Part shown: in pieces, positions 49,791 through 57,001 of the stretch
Numbering within the stretch: the first letter of the stretch is position 1
Layout of the letters: every line of letters starts with the position of its first letter
Assembly: GCA_963845695.1 (NCBI GenBank)
Contig: CAWJTQ010000017.1
Location: 1 to 64,000 of the forward strand
Direction of reading: 5' to 3'
DNA: 64,000 bases
Origin: CAWJTV01 sp963845695
Lineage (GTDB): Bacteria; Planctomycetota; Planctomycetia; Isosphaerales; Isosphaeraceae
The notes under the pieces: model-generated
Seen by the model: only the letters and a program-made list of their open reading frames with translations
Databases searched by the model: none
What the model was told of the DNA's origin: nothing
Position numbers and translations under genes: made by a program

Positions 49791-51288
49791 TCACGTGAGT
49801 ACATCCCGAATCACATGGCCGTGGACGTCGGTAAGTCAACGCGAGGTTCCATTATTGTTGTAAGTGAGGCGTTCGTGGTCCAGGCCGAGGAGGTGCAAGA
49901 TCGTGGCATGGAAGTCGTGGACATCGACCACCTTCTCGACGGCCTTGTGGCCGAACTCATCGGTGGCGCCGAAGCTGAATCCGTGCTTCACTCCGGCGCC
50001 GGCGAGCCAGGCGGTGAATCCCTTGGGGTTGTGATCGCGACCCTGAACGCCCTTCTGGAATGTGGGCATGCGGCCGAACTCGGTCGTCCAGACGACCAAG
50101 GTGTCGTCGAGTAGCCCTCGGGCTTTCAGGTCAATCAAGAGTGCGGCGGCGGGCTGGTCGAGGATCGGGCCGTGGCGGTTGTAGTCCGACTGGATGCGGC
50201 GATGCCCGTCCCAGTTGAGGGCACCCTCGCCCATGGCGAAGGCACCGTTGAACAGCGTGATGAAGCGGACCCCGCGCTCCAGGAGTCGTCGGGCAAGCAA
50301 GCAGTTGCGACCGAAGGCGGCGGTGAGCGGGTTGGGATCGTCGAGACCGTAGAGGGATTGGGTCGCGGGGCTCTCGCGGGACAGGTCGCCGACCTCCGGC
50401 GCGCTCGCTTGCATTCGTCCGGCCAGCTCGTAGGAGGCGATCCGGGCCGAGAGTTCGGTATCGCCCGGGTGTCGCCGGAGGTGCTCATCGTTGAGCAGGC
50501 GGAGGAAGTCGCGCGCCGCCGCGTCATCGCCGGGTGCGATCTCGGTCGGTCGAGCCAGGTGGCTGATCGGCCGCCCAGCGTTGAATGCCGTCCCCTGGAA
50601 CGCGGCCGGCAGGAAGCCGTTCGACCAGTTCGCCGGCCCTTGCTGCGGGTCGCCGCGCGGGTCGGGGATCGCCACATAGGCGGGCAAGTCCTGGTTCTCG
50701 CTCCCTAGCGCAGTAGCTGACCCAGGCCCCGATGCTGGGGAAGCCCTCGAGTGTGAACCCGGTGCTCATGAACATCTCGCCGGGCCCGTGCGTGTTGGTC
50801 TTCGAGGTCAGTGAGTGGACGAAGCACAGGTCGTCCGCGCGAGCGGCCAGGTGCGGCAATAAGTCCGAGATGTACTTGCCGCTCTGCCCCCGCGGCCGGA
50901 ACGTCCACGGGCTCCGGGCCAGATTTCCGTTCTCGCCCTGGAAGGTGATCAGCTTTTCGACCCCGGGCATCGGCTGACCGTTCCGCTTGATCAGTTCGGG
51001 CTTGTAGTCCCAGGTGTCGAGATGACTGACCGCACCCGTGCAGAAGATGTGTACGACGCGCTTCGCCCTGGACGCGAATTGTGGCGGTTTGGGAGCCAGC
51101 GGGTTGGCTGGCTGAGGTTTTCTGGGGTTCGGTTTCGGATCGGCCGCCCTGGTGTCAGCCGCCAGCAATCCTTGCTCGGCCAGAAGCGCGCTGAGCGCGA
51201 TCCCACCCATGCCCGTGGCCATGTGACTGAGGAAACCTCGGCGATCGAGCAAGTGGCGCCCCAGGAGTGAAGACGATCGATCGCACAT
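49791..51288 (-). CDS. DUF1501 Tat-exported protein, one frameshift and a premature stop
   Basis: Sulfatase-like DUF1501 protein, a planctomycete hallmark. The Tat signal is GRHLLDRRGFLSHMATGMGG. Then RVVHIFCTGAVSHLDTWDYK, CFVHSLTSKTNTHGPGEMFM, GFPSIGAWVSYC and, after a frame change near 50705, MPAYVAIPDPRGDPQQGPAN, TAAFGRNCLLARRLLERGVR, VVWTTEFGRMPTFQKG, GRDHNPKGFTAWLAGAGVKH and DFHATILHLLGLDHERLTYN. A TGA (49836-49838) stops translation at NNNGTSR. The same frame goes on as LTDVHGHVIRDVLT-stop (49791), the normal family ending, so one codon (probably CGA, Arg) has become TGA. Its usual partner type, a PSD1 protein, lies 5.7 kb further on (57002-59881). ATG 51288 is chosen; 51315 is possible. 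Confidence 0.85.
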
Positions 51289-51559
51289 GGTCGGTTTCCC
51301 CCTTGAATCGTTCAACGCCTGTCAAACACTTGTGAATTATACTCTCGTGCGACTGAATCTCGTTTGACTTTCTGACTCCGAGACCCAGAGAATGTCCTGG
51401 TCACGAAAACGGCTGACCGATCTCCTGGGTCGGATGACTCGTAGCGGGTTCCCTCGAGGCCAGTTGTTTGAGGAGACGGTCAACCGGAGGAAATCGCCGG
51501 TAGAAGAGGCGGGCCTGGTGGCCTGCGTGATTCTACGGCAAAATGAAGGAGTGGTCCCG

Positions 51560-51769
51560 ATGAGTCAGCAAATCTGGAAGCGTCTCGTGTTGACCGCCGC
51601 GTTGCCAATACTCGCGATTGTATCGCTCGTCGGCTGCGAGTCCGAGGGGCCAGCCGAGAAGGCGGGCGAGAAGATCGACGCGGGCGTCCAGAAGGCCAAG
51701 GACACTATCAGTCCGCCTGGCCCCGCGGAAAAGGCGGGGCGTGCACTCGACAAGGCCGCAGGTGAATGA
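51560..51769 (+). CDS. Small lipoprotein with duplicated GPAEKAG motif
   Basis: 69 residues from ATG 51560, with AAGGAG upstream; the long in-frame 5' extension has no such site. Lipoprotein signal: KRLVLTAALPILAIVSLVGC, with Cys28 as the lipidated residue. The mature part is a short amphipathic, Lys/Ala/Glu-rich helix in which GPAEKAG occurs twice (SEGPAEKAGEKIDAG and PPGPAEKAGRALDKAAGE). It resembles entericidin-like or stress-related small lipoproteins but I cannot assign it. It diverges from DUF1501 and converges on the reverse transcriptase gene. Confidence 0.6.
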   Translation: MSQQIWKRLVLTAALPILAIVSLVGCESEGPAEKAGEKIDAGVQKAKDTISPPGPAEKAGRALDKAAGE

Positions 51770-51966
51770 GCCAGCCGTACGTGAGCCTCCAATCACCGTC
51801 GGATCGCGGTTCCTCGAAGAATCGCCCTCTGTCGGTTGAGTGAGGATCGTGTCGACGGCGATCAGACGGTCGGCCGACTGTCTCCATCACTCCTTCTCGT
51901 CTCCCTCGAGGAGGATCGATGGAGCCGACCCTCGACGAGCCGACGGGCGACGAACGAACGCCTCAA

Positions 51967-53351
51967 TCACCATGCAATCTGCTCGAACAAGTCCGTCAGC
52001 TTCCGCCCCCGCGACGGGTTGAGCCGCGTCGCGTGGGCGACGCGTCCCGCCAGATGAGCGCGAAAATCGGCGACCCCGGCGCGATTCTGGCCGTGCGGGC
52101 CGTGGCGGACGCAGTTGCACAAGGTGGCTTTGAGCTGATCGTAATCGTCCCTGGGCATGTTGACCCTTTGATTGATGACGATGCCCGCGGTGCGCTGACG
52201 GACGCCCTGCGCATGACTCGCGTCTTGCGATGCTGGACGGTGAACCCCTCCTCCATCGCAATGGCGGCGGCATGGATCGGGAACCGGTCGATCGACTTTG
52301 CGAACGCCTCACCACCGGAGAAGACCAGGTCGTCGGCATATCGTGTGTAGTGGGCTTCCGCGGCGCGGGCCAGGCCGGCCAGTCGCGCGTCGAGTCGATA
52401 GGCGATGAGGTTGGCCAGCGCGGGCGAGGTCGGGGCTCCCTGCGGTAAGTGCGGACTTCGATACAACCGGCCGTCTTGCCAGCTTGTGGCGGCGCGAGTC
52501 CCATCGCCACGAAGTTCTACCGCCCGCTCCCAGATCGTCCGGGGGATCGTATTGGTGCACAGGCCGGTTAGCAGCCGGGCCACCGGTTCGGGGTAACCCG
52601 CGGTGAGGTAGATCGCGATGACCCGGGCTGCCGAGATCGTGACGAAGAAGTCGCGGAGGTCCATCTTCAGCACGATCGATCGGCCGACATGCGGCTCCAC
52701 GAAGCTCAACACCGATCGGCCGGGGCGAAAGCCGTGAGCCGCCTCGTGCGGTGGGATGCCGGCCAGGATCGCGTCGAGCACCCCGCGCTGGAGTCGCTTG
52801 AGCCGCGGCTTGGGTGCCTCGATCAGGCGGAGCGATCCCGATCGCTTCATCATCCACCGGTATCGATAATGTCGGAGCGGCTCGACGGCGGCCGTCCGCT
52901 CGCGGGCCTGGTAGTCGGAGAACCAGTCGAGCTGGTTCGGCTCCACGTCCAGCAACCGGGCGAGCTCGGCCGAGGTCGCGATCGCTGGGACGGGCCACGA
53001 GCCCGGCGGCCCTGGAGCCGGAGTCATGATGGGCTCGGGCCATCGGTCGTAACGGAGCGTCGGGGGACGGCGGCGAGCCTTCCAGAATCGCTCATCGTCC
53101 CGCAAGAAATCGGCGAGCCGGTCGACGCGGGGCCGCGAGCCTTCCGGGAATGCCACCAGTACCCGCGTGGCCAGTGGGCGCAGCCATCGAGACTTGCGGG
53201 CCAGGACGCTCTGGCCGCGCGCGATGAGGGCTTCCAACTCCCAGGGACCTGAAAGGAACGCCTCGGCCAGTCCGTGCATGAGCACGGAATCCCGGTAGTG
53301 AAAGTAAGACAGTGGTGGCGGCTCCAACCCGTCTGGTCCGGCGTGAGCCAT
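51967..53351 (-). CDS. Retron-like reverse transcriptase with N-terminal extension (one frameshift)
   Basis: About 460 residues. Residues 1-150 are a helical extension (WELEALIARGQSVLARKSRW; EPNQLDWFSDYQARERTAAV). The RT core follows: YRYRWMMKRSGSLRLIEAPK, IPPHEAAHGFRPGRS, motif A VLKMDLRDFFVTIS (D231), motif B HLPQGAPTSPALANL and motif C YTRYADDLVFSGG (YADD, 338-341). After a one-base shift near 52208 the C-terminus reads VRQRTAGIVINQRVNMPRDD, YDQLKATLCNCVRHGPHG and FRAHLAGRVAHATRLNPSRG. The retron NAxxH and VTG motifs are diverged here (VEPH, TAG). There is no maturase or endonuclease domain, which argues against a group II intron. The gene stands alone with a structured leader and no evident effector. 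ATG 53351 lacks a strong ribosome site; ATG 53279 is the alternative. Confidence 0.8.
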
Positions 53352-53365
53352 TCTACGCGGCCAGC

Positions 53366-53478
53366 GTAGCGGTGCTCACGCGCTGAAATGGTCCGATGAG
53401 CCGTGTCCCCGGGGTAACCCCGGAGCATGGATAACGACCGCCAGAGACGGCCTCTCCACACACTTGGAGCACCGCCAC
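53366..53478 (-). ncRNA. Candidate retron msr-msd-type RNA (structured leader of the RT gene)
   Basis: On the minus strand GTGGCGGTGCTC (53478-53467) pairs with GAGCACCGCTAC (53377-53366): 12 pairs, one of them G-U, enclosing 89 bases, like the a1/a2 stem of retrons. Inside are CCGGGG-TTA-CCCCGG (near 53422-53408) and a weaker GAGA/TCTC hairpin; CTACGC-TGGCC-GCGTAG follows just before the RT start codon. A promoter-like sequence ends about 12 bases upstream of the first arm, so a transcript would begin almost at the stem. It is short for a retron, and no covariation evidence is available. Confidence 0.45.
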
Positions 53479-53489
53479 CACCGGCGGGG

Positions 53490-53519
53490 ATGGTAAGGCA
53501 GTATCTATACCTTTGTCAA
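53490..53519 (-). promoter_or_regulatory. Promoter-like sequence before the RT leader
   Basis: Minus strand: a perfect TTGACA (53519-53514), an 18-base spacer and TACCAT (53495-53490, four of six matches to TATAAT). It lies directly after the S9 peptidase stop codon and predicts a start site near 53483, just before the first arm of the inverted repeat. Confidence 0.5.
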
Positions 53520-53526
53520 GATCGGC

Positions 53527-55824
53527 TCACTTCGACCTGAGATCGAAGGCGAGCGTGTTTCCACCCTCGAGTACCTGGCATTTCAAGGCTGTGGTTTCGG
53601 GGTTGGAGTAGCGGACAGGTAGCTTCACGTCCGGGTCCAGCGAGAGGATTGACACCTTGTAGACCCCCGGCAGTGCACCGTCGTCCGCGTCCGCGGTTGT
53701 GAGCGTGAAATGGCCATCCCGGATCACACCGGAAGCGGCATGACCCTCCGGCTGTATCGGCTCAAACGCAATCCGACCCGTCCCGAGCGGCTTGCCATCG
53801 AGTTGGACCGTACCCGAGACCTGATAGCGCTTCCCGATCTTGGCCGCCTCTTGAGAGTTGTCCCCGAGGAGATACCGGCGGAGGAACTCGACCTCGACGA
53901 CCTGGAGATAATCCTGATTGGCCTTCTTGGCGAAGCCATGCCCCTCGTTCGTGCCTACGATGTACCAGACCGGGACACCATTCTTCTTGAGGGCGGCGAC
54001 CATCTGCTCGGCCTCGGAGATCGGCACGCGCGGGTCGTTCTGACCCTGGACGACCAGGATCGGCGTGTGGATCTTCTCCGCATTGGCCAGCGGCGAGACC
54101 TTCTCGAGATACGACCGCATCTCCGGGTCGCGCTCGTTGCCGTACTCGGCGCGACGGAGGTCGCGGCGATAGCCCTGGGTGTTTTGCAAGAATGTGACAA
54201 AGTTCGAGATGCCGACGATGTCGATTCCGCACTTGATCTTGTCGTTGTAGTTCGTCTGGACAGCCAGCGACATGAATCCGCCGTACGAGCCGCCAGTCAC
54301 CCCCACGCGGGACTTGTCCAGGTCCTCCTGCATTGCGATCCAGTCGAGGAGAGCGCCGATGTCCTTGACGGCGTCGCCGCGGAGCTTGCCATTGTCGAGC
54401 TTGAGGTAGCTCTTCCCGTATCCCGACGAGCCGCGCACATTCGGGAAGATCACGACGATTCCCAGTTCATCGACCAGGTAGTCGAGCCGGCCCAGGAACC
54501 GGGGGCGGAACTGGCTCTCCGGACCGCCGTGGATGTCGATCAACACGGGCCGCGGCCCGGGAAACCTTCGCGGCGAGGGCTGGTATACAAAAGCCGGAAT
54601 CTCATGACCGTCGAAGCTCGAATACTCGATCGGCTCCGGTCTCCTCAGGAGATTCGGGTCCAGCCCACCGATCTCGCTCTGACTCCATCGGTATGCGGCC
54701 GTCTCATTGGTTTTCGACGAATAAGCGTCCAGGGAGGATTGGAAAGAGCCGAAGGTGACCCCGAATTCAAGGGTATTCGGACGAAACTTTAACCCTGTGA
54801 ACTGGCCGGACCATGGTTTCAAGGCCTCACTGAGCCGGACCGTACCACTGGGCAGACCGAGAACGGAGACGCGACCGTATCCATTCTCATTAGTAATATA
54901 AACTGCGTAATCGTGGTCATCGCTCAAATCGAATTCCTCGACGTCCCACAGGATGCTCTGGGTGAGCGTCGCGACGAATCCGGAGCCCAGATGATGTCGG
55001 ACGAGCTGTCGAACATCACTTCTCTTATCGGTGATGTAGAAAACGGACCTGCCATCCTTCGACCACTTCGCGGCACCGGCGAAGACGCGGTCCGCTTCGG
55101 GGTCGTCCGGGCGCGGCGTGAGCGTCTCGGTCTTGCCGGTCGCGACATCAATGATGTGGATATACGATTCATTGATCGAAATGTACTCCACGGCGACGAC
55201 CTTGGCCTCGTCGGGCGACCAGTCGGAGACGGTCCAGGTGCCGGAGACCTCCTTGAAGCGACGGACGAAGTGAGGATCGGCGGGTGCGGCGACGTAGAGG
55301 TCCATATCTCGCCCATTGCGGGCGTTGCTGCTCCAGGCCAGGAGCTCGCCCGATGGCGACCACTTTGGTGCTGAGTTTCGACTCTTGCCGTCCGTGAGCC
55401 GCCGGGCTTCACCACCCTTGCGATCCTGGAGGAAGAACTGGTAGTTCTCGGCGCCCCCTTCGTCGATGGTATAGAGGAACTGGTCGTGCTTGGGCCGGGC
55501 GGAGACACTGAGCACGCGCTCGGGAAGAAACGTGAGCTGCGTCCGCGCACCTCCGGGTTGGGCCACGAAATGTACCTGGGGCACGTCGCCGAACCGGGTG
55601 AGAATGTACATCCCCGAACCGTCGGAGGCCCAGTCCTGGAAGCTCGCCGAGCGGATGTTCTGGTATCGGCTCAATGCCTTCCCCACAGAGGCTGGGATCG
55701 GCGGCATGCCCTGGACCCGGATCGTACCGGGGACGGGAATCGTTGGCGGTTCGGCCAGAACCGACGGGCCGAGGACTCCCGACATGGCCACCACCCACCC
55801 GAGCATCCTGTGATCTCGCCCCAT
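53527..55824 (-). CDS. Exported S9 prolyl-oligopeptidase-family peptidase with C-terminal planctomycete beta-sandwich domain
   Basis: Intact, 765 residues from ATG 55824 (GGAGG upstream; signal peptide MLGWVVAMSGVLGPSVLAEP). An N-terminal seven-bladed WD40-like propeller (PKWSPSGELLAWSSNARNGR; DWSPDEAKVVAVEYI; AKWSKDGRSVFYITDK) gates an alpha/beta-hydrolase with PVLIDIHGGPESQ, the nucleophile in GGSYGGFMS (Ser near 511), Asp in GQNDPRVPI (near 597) and His in NEGHGF (near 627). After the hydrolase, residues 670-765 (YQVSGTVQLDGKPLGTGRIA; GVYKVSILSLDPDVKLPV) match the transthyretin-like 'carboxypeptidase-regulatory' domain common in planctomycete lipoproteins, an unusual fusion. It probably cleaves peptides in the periplasm. 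Confidence 0.92.
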   Translation of the reverse strand: MGRDHRMLGWVVAMSGVLGPSVLAEPPTIPVPGTIRVQGMPPIPASVGKALSRYQNIRSASFQDWASDGSGMYILTRFGDVPQVHFVAQPGGARTQLTFLPERVLSVSARPKHDQFLYTIDEGGAENYQFFLQDRKGGEARRLTDGKSRNSAPKWSPSGELLAWSSNARNGRDMDLYVAAPADPHFVRRFKEVSGTWTVSDWSPDEAKVVAVEYISINESYIHIIDVATGKTETLTPRPDDPEADRVFAGAAKWSKDGRSVFYITDKRSDVRQLVRHHLGSGFVATLTQSILWDVEEFDLSDDHDYAVYITNENGYGRVSVLGLPSGTVRLSEALKPWSGQFTGLKFRPNTLEFGVTFGSFQSSLDAYSSKTNETAAYRWSQSEIGGLDPNLLRRPEPIEYSSFDGHEIPAFVYQPSPRRFPGPRPVLIDIHGGPESQFRPRFLGRLDYLVDELGIVVIFPNVRGSSGYGKSYLKLDNGKLRGDAVKDIGALLDWIAMQEDLDKSRVGVTGGSYGGFMSLAVQTNYNDKIKCGIDIVGISNFVTFLQNTQGYRRDLRRAEYGNERDPEMRSYLEKVSPLANAEKIHTPILVVQGQNDPRVPISEAEQMVAALKKNGVPVWYIVGTNEGHGFAKKANQDYLQVVEVEFLRRYLLGDNSQEAAKIGKRYQVSGTVQLDGKPLGTGRIAFEPIQPEGHAASGVIRDGHFTLTTADADDGALPGVYKVSILSLDPDVKLPVRYSNPETTALKCQVLEGGNTLAFDLRSK

Positions 55825-55903
55825 CGTTGAATTCCTCCGGATTTGAATCATTCCCTGACGTCAACAATGATCAGGTCTGCGCTTCTTGTGATCTCATGGA
55901 TCT

Positions 55904-56503
55904 CTAATAAAGGTAGGGGTAGAATTTCGCCACCAGCGTCATACCCATCCAGTAGAAGCCCACAATACGCCCTGTCCGATCGATCCGGCTGGGGACGCCT
56001 CGCCACCTTCGGCCGATCCACAATAACGCCCAGGTCGCTCCCACCGAATACCCGGGCAAAGCCTGCGCTGTTCCCAGCAGGTATTCCACATCGAACTCCC
56101 TACGATTCAAGGGGTTCACGTAGATGCTGGCGAAGAAGATCCACTGACTCGCCAGGCGATCGATCACATCCAGCCCGAGGACCATCACGATCGGAAACGA
56201 TGCCGCGAACAGAGCCACAAATCCCGGACGGCGGGTCAATCCCCTCAGACGCGGTCGAGGAGGACACAGGCTCATCGCCAGGAAAGTCAGAGTCCACACC
56301 GCCATCCAGGGCGCGGACTCGCTGATCAGCTTCGGCACCCACGAGAGCACGAGCAAGATCGAATGCCCCTTTTGCCATTCACCGATCACCGACATGAATT
56401 CCGAGAGGTACACGCTCGCGGTCCATCGCATGCTCAAACAACCGGCGATTCCCGCGACCAGGATCAGTCCATGTAGCATTCGAAACTTGAGTGGAGACGG
56501 CAT
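55904..56503 (-). CDS. Hypothetical membrane protein
   Basis: 199 residues from ATG 56503 (a GTG two codons upstream is possible). Hydrophobic spans: FRMLHGLILVAGIAGCL, SILLVLSWVPKLISESAPWM, FVALFAASFPIVMVLGLDVI, ASQWIFFASIYV and VGATWALLWIGRRW. The loop (CPPRPRLRGLTRRPG) is basic and probably cytoplasmic. I do not recognise it. It lies between the peptidase and the aspartyl-protease genes on the same strand. Confidence 0.6.
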   Translation of the reverse strand: MPSPLKFRMLHGLILVAGIAGCLSMRWTASVYLSEFMSVIGEWQKGHSILLVLSWVPKLISESAPWMAVWTLTFLAMSLCPPRPRLRGLTRRPGFVALFAASFPIVMVLGLDVIDRLASQWIFFASIYVNPLNRREFDVEYLLGTAQALPGYSVGATWALLWIGRRWRGVPSRIDRTGRIVGFYWMGMTLVAKFYPYLY

Positions 56504-56535
56504 TCTCACTGTCGAGGCTCCTGGACGGGTTAGGA

Positions 56536-56970
56536 TCAGTACATGTCAATCATGTATTGCCCACCGTGATCCGGGTTGCCGATCAGGCGTTGGTTCTTGG
56601 TGTCCACGACGAAGTCGAGCATTTCCAGGGGGATGTAGCCGATCAGGATGGGGCAATTGTCGGCGATCTCAGCCACTCGCACCTCACAATCGCGTCCCTG
56701 GATGGCCAGCTTGACGGGCTCGAAGATCCCAAACGACACGAGGCCAGCATTGGTCTTGGCTTCGACTGTCTTGATCCGCTTGAGGCCGAGTTGGTTGATC
56801 AGACATAGAGGCATCGAAACGTAGGTCGCTCCGGTGTCCACGCGCGCGTCGTGGACCTCGATGCGGCGGACCTGCACTTCGGTGAGCCGACCCTCGTCCG
56901 CGGCGATCACATCGCGGTTGTTCTCGAGCAAGGCCGTAACGTGCACGATCCCCATGGTTTCCGTCTCCAT
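56536..56970 (-). CDS. Retropepsin-like aspartyl protease-family protein
   Basis: Intact, 144 residues from ATG 56970, with GGGAGGAG upstream. The single catalytic motif is RVDTGATYVSMPL (D-T-G-A), preceded by strands (VQVRRIEVHDARV) and followed by the flap region and the hydrophobic motif NCPILIGYIPLEMLDFVVD (the I-L-I-G psi-loop). These are the hallmarks of the small 'clan AA' aspartyl proteases that work as homodimers. There is no signal peptide or membrane segment, so it is cytosolic. The target is unknown. The short C-terminus (YMIDMY) is intact. Confidence 0.82.
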   Translation of the reverse strand: METETMGIVHVTALLENNRDVIAADEGRLTEVQVRRIEVHDARVDTGATYVSMPLCLINQLGLKRIKTVEAKTNAGLVSFGIFEPVKLAIQGRDCEVRVAEIADNCPILIGYIPLEMLDFVVDTKNQRLIGNPDHGGQYMIDMY

Positions 56971-57001
56971 GTTGCGTCTCCTCCCGCTTCCCGGGTTTCA
57001 C

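Noticed and set aside
39275..49850. Alternative genetic code (TGA or TAG read as an amino acid)
   Set aside because: Many genes here end normally with TGA, including ATGA overlaps at 28070, 31559 and 19783; only isolated genes carry internal stops, so local mutation or error is simpler.
51967..53351. Group II intron or DGR reverse transcriptase
   Set aside because: No maturase or endonuclease domain, no intron-like domain V structure, and no template/variable repeat pair or C-type lectin target gene nearby.
53710..54792. A 360-codon plus-strand frame
   Set aside because: Antisense to the intact S9 peptidase; no motif or ribosome-binding site.
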